From Haplomitrium mnioides (taxonomy: Eukaryota > Marchantiophyta > Haplomitriopsida > Calobryales): a stretch of DNA of 22,567 nt. The notes beneath the pieces were generated by a model, which did no database searches, was not told the DNA's origin, and was given only the letters and a program-made list of their open reading frames with translations. Shown here piece by piece: positions 8,845 to 19,140 of the stretch. Position 1 is the first letter of the stretch. Every line of letters starts with the position of its first letter. The stretch covers positions 1 to 22,567 of the forward strand of contig JBNGIS010030458.1 of the NCBI GenBank assembly GCA_049999725.1. The letters run 5' to 3'. The position numbers and the translations under genes are program-made.

Positions 8845-9863
8845 ATCGATGAGCCATTTCAGAACGAACCGCGGAATTCACATCAGATCTGCACCGAGCT
8901 CTATCGCCTTGCAGAATTTACCCGATCCCTTGGAATCCACATCGAATCTGCGCCGAAAGTTGCATTCTACGGTCTGCGCAAGTCCCTTTCAAATCTTTGC
9001 CAAATTTCCACCAACCAGCATCTCAAGCTCGCAACAATCCAAATCGCAAGGTGGGTGAAGTGGCTATGTTAGTGTCGGTGTACTGCAGGGAAGATCCAAC
9101 CGATTCTCGGGTGGAGTGGGTTAGCCAACAGCTGAGAGAACTGTCTTCCTAAGGAGGAAGTTAAACCAAACCTCGTCCTAGCTTGAGGAAGTAAAAGCAG
9201 GGCTTCTCGCGAGGGAAGTTAAAAAACTATCTGGACAGGGTGGGTGAGTGGAGATAGAGTAGTAGAGAGAGTGATGTTTCTGTTGGATTATGTTTTCAGA
9301 GTGATGTTAGGAGAGTAGGAAGAGAAGAAGATAGTTTTGTACACAGTTAGAAAGGCCATTTTGTTAGATTTAGCTGTTGGGTTGTGTTGTCCATCTTGTG
9401 GAGAGAATAAGTTAGATAGCTCTGTTGTAGGTGCTGGAGTAGTTAGATTTACTGATAATTGAGTGCTTGGTAGAGTGTTGAGTATTGGAGATGTTAGGAC
9501 ACAGCCTGTAGAGGAAGGTTGTAAGATCATCCATGTGTGACAATTGCATACACTCCTGTTCATAGGGGGTGACATTGAATATATGCAAACAAGTGTTACA
9601 TCAAGCACAGTGTGGATGCACTCCAGAATCAGTTGAATTGTGTTTGCTCTGTTTGTGGTGAGGAAGAAGACATGTCTGTCTTGGTTTTGGTGATTGTGAG
9701 AGTAGTGTAGGAAGGACAAGTGAGAAGTTCAGGATCGTTAAGACCTGAATTCACTAACAAAGGTGCTGGGGCCGTCTCATTAAAGACCCTTGTTACTCTT
9801 TGTCACCATTTTGTCTGAAATAAGCCTCAACCAGGTGTTAAGAGAGGAGGGAAGGGGGTGACA

Positions 9864-10182
9864 CTTTCTCTTCTTCACTTGCAAATAATGCGAATATGTC
9901 CAAGTCGTCTCATTTTTCATCACTGCATAAACTGCATTTAATAAATTGTTCATCAGTCCAACAAGGAAAAGTGGGATTATAGACACCCAGTTCCTCACAA
10001 TACTCTTCAGCTAAGTGAGCAATTGGCGTATCATCCTCTTGTAACCACAATTCTGGATTTTGATCAACTTCCTCTTCAAACTCTTATACAGACCCGTCAT
10101 ACTCTACTGATTGGTCTAAGTTGTACTTCTCTACTGTCTGAGTTTCTCCTTGATATGGAGGTTCTCTCCATGATAGTTTTAC
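9864..10182 (-). pseudogene. element B Pol linker after protease, truncated by element A
   Basis: Minus-strand coding sequence continues from the protease in a new frame from 10182. It reads an acidic linker (for example VKLSWREPPYQGETQTVEKY) like the linker after the protease of element A. TAA (10084-10086) and TGA (9910-9912) interrupt it. The frame runs up to 9864 and ends exactly where the LTR of element A ends at 9863. Reverse transcriptase and the rest of Pol are therefore missing here and should lie left of the window. Confidence 0.72.
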
Positions 10183-10931
10183 CTTGGGTTTAGTTCCAAA
10201 CCGGACTCTCTCTTTCCCCAATCTTCTACTACTTTGGCTTGATACAACCAAGGCTGTCCCAATAATACAGGGTATGTTGATTTTGATTCAAGGTTTATGA
10301 CTATATAATCCAAAACAAACTCTCTCCCTCCAATCAAAGTCTTTACTCCTCTCAACACTCCTTCAAGAATCAGTCTTCTCCGATCTGCCAATCTCAACAC
10401 TTGAGGTGTTTTGTCCAAGCGACTGAATCCCAATGCTTCCATGGTTTCCAGCACCATAATATTTTTCCATGATCCGCCATCAATTGATACATTTGTCACG
10501 TTACATCCTTTTATTTGAATCTCCACCTTTAGAACTCCATGTTCTGGCACCTCCTCTTGAACAATTCTTGTTGGCAAAAACAACACAAGGACTGACACCT
10601 TAGGTAGTTTATACCTTCTTTTCTTTGCGTTCATCAACATCCTTAACTTTTTCCTCTATGGTGCAGACATCCTCAGTATTTGCCCTACTGTTACATTGGC
10701 TGGCATCCTCTGTACATCCAAAGCCACATTATAATCCAAATCTAACTCATCAACTTTTACTCCCTCGAAAGGTAAGCCAGATCCATCTTTCCTACTTGGA
10801 TCTTTCCTCATTCTCTCCTCTTCTCTTTCTCTCTGCTTTTCCAATCTATTTTTATGGTCCCTCTTCTCTTGGAGTTCTTTCTGCAACTTTAGAGACTTAC
10901 TTTGAAATATCCTGAAAATACTTAGGATCAT
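10179..10931 (-). pseudogene. broken aspartic protease region of Pol (element B)
   Basis: Minus-strand frame from 10931 to 10179 with one in-frame TAG at 10656-10658. The N-terminal part is a charged linker (KSLKLQKELQEKRDHKNRLE), then the segment YNVALDVQRMPANVTVGQIL that matches the pre-protease region of element A. The active-site block is VSIDGGSWKNIM with the Asp codon at 10479-10481; Trp replaces the Gly seen in element A (DGGAGVNIM). The conserved tail YPVLLGQPWLYQAKV follows. The retropepsin identity is clear, but inactivation is certain from the stop and likely from the Trp. The 10931 edge is where the frame begins, not a proven start. Confidence 0.8.
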
Positions 10932-12693
10932 TCCTATTGTACTCTAGATCATTCTTTTCTTCTACTACTGTCTTAGGGTTTTCTTTGATTACTTCACCCC
11001 AGCTTTGTTTCTTCTTTTCCTTGCTCATACTCTTAGTTTTCACTCTGAACAAGGGAATCTCCACTTCTCGTTCCTCCACTAGCATCCTCACCTCTGGTTC
11101 AAGTGTTGGTGGCTTTGCATATTTTACCATCATCTTTGTTGCAGAAAGGGCTGGATATTCTGCTTCTGTGTATCCAGATTTCTTACAATTCCCATACAAA
11201 GGTACATAGCCTACTGACTTTCTCGCATGAGGACAGGCATTAGGGTAATGATCCGGTGCTCCACAATTATAGCACACTGTAAATCTCCTACATGCCTGTA
11301 TTGGTACTAATTGAGTTCTTGGTGCTGTCGCTGGAACCATAGTCGGCTGAATTGTTGGAACATATGACGTTCCCGACATCTGTTGATACGGGACCCTCTC
11401 CATTGGTCTGCCCTGGGCTACTGCATACACAGGGTACTACACCAACCTAGGATCCATCATATGAGGTTCTTCCCCAACCCAATAAGGCACTTGTACATAC
11501 ATTACAATAGGCGGAGGATACTTACATTCCTGCTCCATGTGACCCTCTCTCATATATAGGGTAAACCAAACATTGTTCCTGAAAGGAGTAGTGGACCTTC
11601 TTTTCCTGGAGCTGGCAGCTTTCTTAATGACCATTTGCTCCATTTTCTTCGTTAACTCGTTCTTGTCCTTCTTACCCAATCGATACTCTCCTTTCTTGGC
11701 TCTTGCTTTCTTCCTCTCGTCCTCTGAGTCGGAAGAAGATGACGATTCCTTCTCTTCAAATGGGCTTGATTTCTCATCTGAATATGAACTAGTGCTTTCA
11801 TGCACTTTCTTAGACTTCTTACTTTTCTTTTTCTTACCCTTGTTTTTCTTTTTCTTACTTTTCTCTTCACTGCTGCTGGACTAAGAATCTTTCAACTTCT
11901 CCCCCAGTTCTGCAATTTCATATGTCTCCATGGCTCTAATAGCTTCCTCCAAAATAGTAGCCCCTGATTGTCTCACATAGCATCCTTCCTTCTTTGACAA
12001 GCCCTTCAGATACCATTCCAAATCCACCAAAGGGCTATTCACAATGCCTAGCTTTTGCAGCATTGTCTTGAATCTCTGAGAGTAATTCCTGACTGCTTCT
12101 TTTTTCTTTTTCTTGATCGAGGTCAGCTTGGTCAAGATCCTCGTTAAATATGCTGCCCCTCTGAACTCTGTCACAAGGGCTATTCTCAGATCTGCCCACG
12201 TACCAAAAACCAATCTCAAATTATTGTACCATTCTTTTGCTTTTCCTAAAAACAGAGCATCCACCAGTCTTAGCGGATCTGCATTTGAATCTTCCTGGTT
12301 AGCTATGTTGATGCCTTCAAATCTTTTCACCCATGTGTCCACATCGTCTTTCGATCTCCCCTTGAAGATTTGGTATTTCAACTTCGTTCGATAACCCCCC
12401 ACAAGAGCTTGTAAAGCCATACTTGATACTAAAGTCAATAGAGTCACAAGTGTCACCCTTGTTCTCAAAACAACACTTGGTTGTGAAGCTCCACTACCTT
12501 TGATACTAGTAGGTGTGGCTGAATTCCTAGAAGAAGAAGAAGAAGAAGTAGAAGTAGAAGAAAGTAAATTTACTTTTGGGAATGATATTAACTCAATAAT
12601 GCCTCCAAGAGCAGTAATATCTATCCATTGAAGTTGAACTAATGGTGACTGAGGCCTAGAAGGTTGAGCTCCCCCTTTGTAGGTTCCTTTCCG
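10897..12693 (-). pseudogene. gag: broken Ty3/gypsy gag (element B)
   Basis: One minus-strand frame runs from 12693 to a TAA at 10897-10899, cut by TAG at 11881-11883 and 11437-11439, for about 598 codons against 560 in gag of element A. It is open upstream to a TAG at 12694-12696, but the first ATG visible is near 12420, so the true start is uncertain. In order: a Ser-rich N-terminus from a (TTC)n run; the gag domain with KYQIFKGRSKDDVDTW and KEWYNNL; a Ser/Lys/Glu-rich linker; and three zinc-knuckle positions. The middle knuckle (11274-11233) keeps all CCHC residues. The first (11565-11524) has Phe and Tyr for its first two Cys. The third (11196-11155) has Tyr for its first Cys, its His and its last Cys. 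Confidence 0.82.
12529..12564. repeat. (GAA)n microsatellite inside gag of element B
   Basis: AAG/GAA triplets interrupted by two GTA steps. On the minus strand they encode a Ser-rich run at the N-terminus of the broken Gag, so slippage here would change the Gag N-terminus by whole codons. Confidence 0.8.
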
Positions 12694-12696
12694 CTA

Positions 12697-12975
12697 CCAA
12701 CAGCTATAACTTCAATTAAGACTCCTCCCTTACTTCTCTCTATTTTCTTTGTCTCTCTTTGTCATGTTTTGAAATTTCACGCATTCACATCTTCCTTGCT
12801 AATTCCCACAAAGGAAGTGTTTTTTCTATGAATTTCTTCACACAGAAAAGAAACAAAATTAAAAAAAAAAACTACAATAGAATGTTAAGAACAGAATTTA
12901 ATAGTGCGAGTAAAACAAGTTCCCAACATTATTGATAATACTATACACACTTTAAAAACCAAACACTAGAAATTA
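12697..12975 (-). other. 5' leader of element B
   Basis: Untranslated stretch between the primer binding site and gag on the minus strand. It holds a short A-run near 12859-12870 on the plus strand. I see no other feature. Confidence 0.5.
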
Positions 12976-12994
12976 GATCCCCGGCAACGGCACC
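12976..12994 (-). other. tRNA-Asp-type primer binding site of element B
   Basis: The minus strand reads GGTGCCGTTGCCGGGGATC. From memory, plant Athila/Tat-type gypsy elements use TGGCGCCGTTGCCGGGGATC, complementary to the tRNA-Asp 3' end. The site differs by one T/C change and an A for the leading T. It sits 11 bases after the proposed LTR end at 13006. Confidence 0.75.
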
Positions 12995-14522
12995 TGAAAA
13001 TCACATGTCGTAGCACAGCAGCGGCACTCTATCCCCGAAAAACGCAACCAGAGACTGAACCATGCAAGATCTATATAGAAATCTACTCTTAAATTAATTT
13101 TTACAAACTTTCCAGATTCTTTAAAGAGTTCTGAAACTGCACTCTATAAGTTAAGACATGGACCGCTCTCCTTCTCTAGGTCTCACAACCCTCTCTCCAC
13201 AAAACCATACATAAACTCTTTTAACTGCTCAACATACTAGAACAACATCCAAGAATCACACAAATTGCATGATTGACATCTCTAGGATAAGAAAGCTGAT
13301 GTACATGCTGATTTTAAACTTGAGCTGTATCAGAGATGTTCCCAAGCAACCAGGTACCCAACTTGCTTGAAACTCTCAAACCAACACTCCAGTGCCTACC
13401 TTCATTACACCACTTCACTTCCCTCAAACTGGATACTCATGCCACTCCAACCCAATATACCCCAGAGCTTGATGCTGAGAACTCAGCTATGGAACGATCC
13501 TCCTAGTCTCACATCCAACCACCTACTACTTTGTTTGTTTGTGAAATGCTCACCTATTCCATAGGCACATATAATCCTAAGCACTCTTTGCTCTACTGCA
13601 ACCCACCAACCAGCATCCACCAATTGGAGAATCACATAAGGTTCTCTCCTTAAAATTTAACACATTAACACACATATATAAATGCACAACAAAACAGATC
13701 TCAAAGCAGAATTGACTTGCCACTAAACCTCCCACAGATTACAACCTAGAACTCAGAACCCAGACCCACCAGCAGAAAACAATCAGGTACCCTTTGACAT
13801 GCACTTCTCTAATGCAAGCTATCTGATTTCTTCAATTGAAAACCTGCAAAACATTCACCAACCAACTTTGACTTCAATTCCTTGTTCCTTCTTTATATTG
13901 CTCCTTCTGAATCTGGAATTTCCTACAAGAGCAAGTAACCTTACAAATAAGAATCTCATAAATTTTACTTGAAACACCAAATGTACAATGAGACAACCCA
14001 TCAGAATAGGAACTCACCATCAGGCTTGTACCCCTTGTTCTACTTAATTGACAAGTAACAACTCAAAAAAACTAACCTACTTCTCTTTCTAAGCTAACTC
14101 TTTCTCACTAAGCTTCCAATAAGAACTATCAACTCACAATCAGTTCTTAAGCTAAACAACTCCCTTCTACTAACTTACTCTAACTTCACTCACAATAAGA
14201 ACTAATTACTAACAATTTTTCTTATGCTAATTTTTGAACTTTCACTAACTCTTCGCTTCCTAATTTTTTGATTTCAAAATTTTCAAATTCCACCGAGCAT
14301 CTGTTTCGACCTTTCGAACTTTCAGTTCGACTTCCACAATCAACACCAAAACCATGATAAAGCGCTGCTTTGCTCTTCAAACTTCTTTGCGTAGTTATTC
14401 TTGCGCAACAATCCTCAATTGCGCAGAATGTCGACAAGTCATTGCTTTTCTTATCACCATTTCGTCTAATCACTGTTTCATCTTTCTAATCCCTCGCTTA
14501 CGATCCGTCGGATACCTCGGAA

Positions 14523-14678
14523 CGGATCCCTTTTAATTGGGGATTCCACTTTGTAGCCCTACTCGGAACCCTCTTTACCGAGGCTCCCCACCACAGATAC
14601 TCACACGAACACATATCGGATCCCACGGATCCTCACTTCGGACTCACCTCGGATCCCCTTTAATTGAGGCACCCCACA
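14523..14678 (-). repeat. three GTGGGG...TTCCGA-type motifs in LTR B
   Basis: On the minus strand: TGTGGGGTGCCTCAATTAAA then GGGGATCCGAG (14678-14648), GGTGGGGAGCCTCGGTAAAG then AGGGTTCCGAG (14592-14563), and a weaker copy with AAGTGGAATCCCCAATTAAA then AGGGATCCG (14556-14523). They match motifs in LTR A, linking the two LTRs beyond the promoter. Confidence 0.65.
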
Positions 14679-15744
14679 ATGGAAGACTCGGTTCTGATCT
14701 GTCTTTCGGACTCGCAAACCTTTCTTCCTTTGTTTTCAAATCAAACTTGTTCATTTTAAAATTTAATTCCACTTTCATTTTCAAGCAGGTTGCGCAGTAG
14801 CTCGATCGATTTCCACTTTGCAACAAGTCTTTGCAAACCTTCATCATATCCGATTTTTCATCTCTGATCGATTTCCTTCCCCCATATTTCCATACCAGGC
14901 ACTCACGCAAATCTACTCGCAGCATCGCTTCAATTCTGCATAGATCAATTTCTCCAAGTATCTTCGTTCTTCTTATTTCACTTCATCGCAGCAGGAATCG
15001 CTCACGGTGGGTTTATTCCTTCAAATTTGTCACAACATTCAATTTCTTCAAAGTGATCCTCAATGCTGGTCAATCCTTCCTTCAATTCGAAAGGCTTCTC
15101 TCTACTGGGGATTGATTCGCAGGCCACTTCGCATATCCTCATTGCAAATAACATTTTCGTCATAGGTTGATTGTTTGCAAGTCGATTCTTCCAGGGATCT
15201 CCTCGTAGCTTACCTTCATCGTCAGGACCTCCTTTCACCTTAATTTCTTCGCAGGGGTTCACAGGGGATTTTCACACACATGAATTCCTCTCGGACCTCT
15301 CAGTTGGCAATCCGCAAGAGGTCTCACACAGCAGAGATCAATTTCTCCACAAGACTACATTTCTGATTATAGAATTTCCACAACATGGCTTGCGCGCACG
15401 ACAATTCTTCACTTCTGAATCCTGTCCTTTTTGATCTCGTGTGCTAAGAAGCTAGAAATCCATACCTTTGAAATATCAAAAATTCTTCCCAACTCGTGAA
15501 TGCGCATACTTGATGCATTCAATATGATGCAATGCTCCTTCCACGCAAAAATCTTCTCCATATTTCAATTCGCAGAGGATTCATCTTTGTCGCTGGACTG
15601 ATCTCTTCCTCCACATTACACGTCAACGTTGCACCTTCCTTCGTCGTAGGAGATCCTCCTCCTCACAAAAGCATTTCCTCATAGGTGGCCTTCCCAAATT
15701 CATTCCAAATATTCCATAAGTGTTTTCCAATAACTTAGAAGTAC

Positions 15745-15807
15745 TATATAACCATTCAACAATCTTCTTCCTTCGAGAGGCAGCCCATTATGGGGTGTAA
15801 GGCCACC
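15745..15807 (-). promoter_or_regulatory. LTR promoter block and TATA box (element B)
   Basis: On the minus strand, GGTGGCCTTACACCCC begins at 15807 and GGCTGCCTCTC ends at 15775, with TATATA at 15750-15745. The spacing is 24-25 bp, the same as in the other two copies. It is preceded by CCCTGAACTATGTCCATCCA, similar to CCCTGAAATAGGTCCGTCCA in LTR A. Confidence 0.7.
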
Positions 15808-16339
15808 GCTTCTTCCTACCCCTGGATGGACATAGTTCAGGGCATCGGCCACTGTCCTTCAACACAATTCAACTGGCTCCTGAGTAAGATGTCTATTAGG
15901 CCCAAAGAGGTACATTGGAGATACACATGGAGAAGAAACAAAACAAGAAAATGGAGACAAGTGGAGTGTGAATGACGACATTGAGCATCAGAGGACATCA
16001 TCAAAGAAAGAGGAATCAAGTTCGGAAAAACGTTTATAACATTACTTTCATCATATTTTTATATATTTTCTACAAGTACAGGTATCACAAAGTCCCAACA
16101 ACATCATCGGCTCACAAGAAAGGCTAGGTGACGAAGAAATAAGACAAAAAAGAAAAGAAAAAAGAAGCTCCTCTGTAAGTATATGTGTGTCTATTATGTG
16201 TGTCTGTGTGTTTGTGTCTATACGTAAAAATTGGTTTGTCAAAAGAGCGATTAGGAGAGGAGAAATATAGATATTAGTATTTCATGTTTAAATTAGTAAT
16301 ATAATCTAAGCTAGATGGTCTCATGGAAATTGCCATTAA

Positions 16340-16374
16340 ATCGACGGTCGAGATTTGCATCAACGGTCAAGATT
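16340..16374 (+). promoter_or_regulatory. paired ACGGTC repeats upstream of a TATA box
   Basis: ATCGACGGTCGAGATT (16340-16355) and ATCAACGGTCAAGATT (16359-16374) differ at two positions. They lie about 40-75 bp before TATAAAA at 16416-16422. A paired element just upstream of a TATA box suggests a protein-binding site in the U3 of the putative LTR. Confidence 0.5.
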
Positions 16375-16415
16375 AATCGAAGGAAAAAAACAAAAGGGAC
16401 CTAGGGTTAAGGGAG

Positions 16416-16422
16416 TATAAAA
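16416..16422 (+). promoter_or_regulatory. TATA box
   Basis: TATAAAA in the context GGGAGTATAAAAGGGA is a strong plant-type TATA box. No gene follows it. The downstream sequence looks like LTR R/U5 DNA. Confidence 0.55.
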
Positions 16423-18810
16423 GGGATTTTTTTCAAGGGCGCTACCCCCTCTCCCGCTTGTGTTTTTGGAAATTGAATCGTTGATGAAGAGTGGATGCGT
16501 ACGCGGGGAAGACCAGGAGAAATCGAGCTGCACATGAAAAATTTGGAGATGGATCTTGGTGAAGACGCTGATGAGCTGATTTTGGGCTATCAAAGAGAAG
16601 GGAGGAATATTTTTTTCATAACATGGAGTATAGAACCAGTTGAGTAGTAGCATGCAAAGAATGAGGTCTAGTTAGTCAAGCGGGAAACTATTGGTAGTCT
16701 TGAAGGATCCGTTGTCCTTGGCGCCCCTGCAGATTCGACGTATAGAAGCATGTGTAGTCAACCTGAGAGGAATCCTTGGTGACTAGCATGTGGATGATTG
16801 CAGATCGGAAGGGTAATTGAATTTGCAGATGGAGAAAAGTCGAGTGGAGATCACCGGGGAGGATTTGCAGAAGGACTCAATCGAGGGAGTACTCATCGCA
16901 GGGAGAGATCGCAACAGCTGAATTCAATAGAGAGATCGCTGCAAGAGAATTCGCAGCAAAAGGATTTGAGCAGGAAGAGGAGATCGTTGAGAATGAGTAC
17001 TCGAGTGGAGATCATTGAGGAGCAGAATCGCAGTAGAGTAGGTTGCAGAGAAATCGTTGCAAGAGACGGATTTGACTGATGGATGATTTGCCGCAGAAGA
17101 AATTTGCCACTGATGATTTCACAACAAGAGGACATGGAAGGAGGATTTGCTGCAAAGGATTTCACCGTAGCAAGATAAGTGGAGGAGAAGTTTGTCGCAT
17201 GCGAACTCACAATAGAAGGAGGAAATCACAGCAGGAGATCAAGCTAGAGGAGAACGTTGCAGGAGGATTTGTCGTAGATGATTTCACCGTAGGAGGATTC
17301 AATGTAGGGAGAATTCTTAGAGCAAGTTCAAAAGGAAATCGCAAAGGGAGGCAGCATCGCAAAGGAAGGAGAAATCGATCGTAGAAGGGGCAGCATGGTA
17401 GCTTGAGGGAGACAACAAACTCAGAAAGGGGAGGGGCAGAAATTCAAGCGCAGGAGAGGAGATGAAATCGTGAAGAGGGGGTGAGGCGCATACCAGTCAT
17501 GTAGAGAAAATTCAGGGTGGTTATTGAGTGGGCATACAACATCTCCACGGTGCTGGTGTTTCAATGCAATGGACACATTACCCAAGGACCTTGTCAAATT
17601 GATGGAAAAAAAATGGAACATTGAGGTTCAGTCGGCGAATGAAGCGTAGTGGTAGGAAGTGAAGATTTAGACGTGTACTCGCTGCAGTAGGTCGAACCCT
17701 ATATTAAACTCGACATTATCATCTCTTCAAAATGGTGGAGAGGATAGGAGACAAACATTGTTGTCCTTGGAGAATGGAGGTGGTAGCTAAAACAGAACAA
17801 GAGTGGAGTGACGAGAATAGGCAAGTGAAGAGCTTAGAAGATTGCCACACTGAAGAGAGAACCAAGGCGTCTTTGCAGACACCAGAATAGAAAGATACTT
17901 GATGGAGGACACGAAGTGGATGGAGACGACCTCCCGATGTACGAATAAATGATCGTTGGACTCATTGGGAGTAAGTGGGAGTGATTGGTAGGAGCCTATA
18001 GAAAGCAAAAGGATAGTAGGATGAAGTAGGAGTACGTAATGGAGGAGGCATACAGTAGAAGTAGGAAGGGAAGTTCTTATAGCAAGCGGCATCCTAAGTT
18101 AGTGGATTTGGAGATTGGTAGAAAGGAAGGAAGGAAGTGACCAGTGTATATGACGATTTTTGCGAAGGTTGAAGGGTTACAAGAGAGACAACATAATGGC
18201 TTTGGAGGTGATATGAATTCCTGGAAAGAGTGTGAGGGTTAGTGAAGAGGTACATATGAAGAACATGGCACTTGGAAGCTGATGGAGTGTTTGACAAGAG
18301 GTTGAAGTTGGGGAAATCAATGAAAATTGAGTGAAGTAAACATATGGAGAAAAGGTCATAATTGGAAGAGGTGAATTTTTTATGGGCACTGCGGACAATT
18401 TTGAGTAACCCTGAGGCACAATGGAAGTTCAGTGGTAGATTCTTTGGACAACGAGTTGGATGAGGCCATATTAGCTAAGGTATTACATACGTTGAGAGGA
18501 AATTCTGTTTTGTAGTCGTTTGGAAGTCCTGTTCGTATATATTGAATTTGTATCCTTTCATGTGGATTGTTCAGAATCATGAGTCTTATGTGATGTGTGT
18601 GGTCTGAGAGTGGGTAAGTGTTTTTGTGTTATATGTTGAAGTATGAAGAGGAGAGTCATCGCACCATAGCCGATAGTCGTACGTTGAATCTGGGAACAAG
18701 TTATGTACATTTCATATATTGAGACCTGATACATAAAGTATTTATTGCAGCATTTGATGTTCTGTGCTTCGTTAAATCTCGTTGAAAATGAATGTTGAAG
18801 TTTACGTATT

Positions 18811-18923
18811 TCCAAGTTTATTTACTATTCTAAGCAATCGTAGCTAGTTTCATTATACCTTGCACTTATAGCTAGATGTATTGTTCCATGCAAGCGTAGT
18901 TAGATTTACTATTCCATTGAATG
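18811..18923 (+). repeat. short degenerate tandem repeat, about four 28-bp units
   Basis: Units start at about 18811, 18839, 18866 and 18895, with a consensus near CGTAGCTAGATTTACTATTC followed by CATGCAAG. The array is flanked by two copies of GAATGTTGAAG (18790 and 18919), which suggests a somewhat larger duplicated block. Confidence 0.55.
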
Positions 18924-19140
18924 TTGAAGAATGATGAGTTGAGGAGTTGAATTCTGTTGTTATTTAAGTTTGCATTTGAAAGTCCATGTTGCATTATTGC
19001 TTTTGATTTGAATGATTGAGTTAATGGTTGAGTGTACGCATTTCCATTTTGTCTTTTTCAAACACAAGTAATTAAGATGTTTTGTCAAGTTCTCTTTTTA
19101 TGCTTTCCCTATCACTTTCTTTTCCTTTGTGGTTGCAGGT

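Larger units (their letters stand above)
6024..9863 (+). repeat. complete 3' LTR of element A, 3840 bp
   Basis: The LTR starts TGTCA just after a polypurine tract and ends TGACA, a perfect short terminal inverted repeat. Its last 131 bases match 1-131 at 130 positions. U3 is about 420 bp, with a promoter block and TATA box at 6386-6449. The remaining 3.4 kb is purine-rich on the sense strand and holds no recognisable protein gene. It is filled with short degenerate repeats: a GAAGAA/GCGAAGAAT-like background (6550-7400), a 12-unit array (7708-8400), GTGGGG...TTCCGA motifs (7400-8110), and GGAAACGTGG units (8541-8844). About 9070-9732 is plain GT-rich sequence in which I see nothing specific. 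At 3.8 kb the LTR is long for a plant gypsy element, roughly two thirds the length of its 5.9-kb internal region. Confidence 0.88.
13006..15980 (-). repeat. 5' LTR of element B, 2975 bp
   Basis: On the plus strand this block begins TGTCGTAG and ends TGACGACA, a perfect 6-bp terminal inverted repeat (TGTCGT/ACGACA). Its inner end abuts a primer binding site and its outer part holds a minus-strand TATA box at 15745-15750. U3 is therefore only about 230 bp. The rest is purine-rich on the minus strand with GCGAAGAAAT-like short repeats (about 14300-15700), three GTGGGG...TTCCGA-type motifs (14523-14678), and plainer AT-rich sequence (13010-14220) in which I see no gene. Only this one copy is in the window, so the ends rest on the inverted repeat and the primer site, not on comparison of two LTRs. 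Confidence 0.72.
15981..19140 (+). repeat. noncoding, probable diverged plus-strand LTR
   Basis: No convincing protein frame lies in these 3.2 kb. The plus strand is strongly purine-rich from about 16380 to 18450, with GATTTGCAG/GATCGCAAGAG-like short repeats (16800-17350). It turns T/G-rich afterwards, as in LTR A. A TATA box at 16416-16422 is followed by GGGCGCTACCCCCTCTCCC. Composition, strand bias and the distance from the TATA box to the end (about 2.7 kb) resemble LTRs A and B, but the shared promoter block is absent and I cannot fix the ends. It would be the DNA into which element B inserted, with a target duplication TTGAG expected at the far end of element B. Confidence 0.45.

Noticed and set aside
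8533-9072. A 179-residue plus-strand open frame inside LTR A
   Set aside because: It starts at GTG, covers the GGAAACGTGG repeats, has no known domain, and its repeats are set at DNA level with uneven spacing that ignores the frame.
17787-18092. 101-residue minus-strand frame
   Set aside because: It is antisense to purine-rich LTR-like DNA, with no domain and no conserved neighbours.
16237-18296. TGTCAA...TTGACA as ends of a solo LTR
   Set aside because: A 6-bp inverted pair over 2 kb is expected by chance about half the time, and no target duplication was seen.
19105-19140. Splice acceptor (pyrimidine tract then GGTTGCAG)
   Set aside because: It is acceptor-like in appearance, but no coding exon follows, so it was not annotated. 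It may instead mark a repeat boundary.
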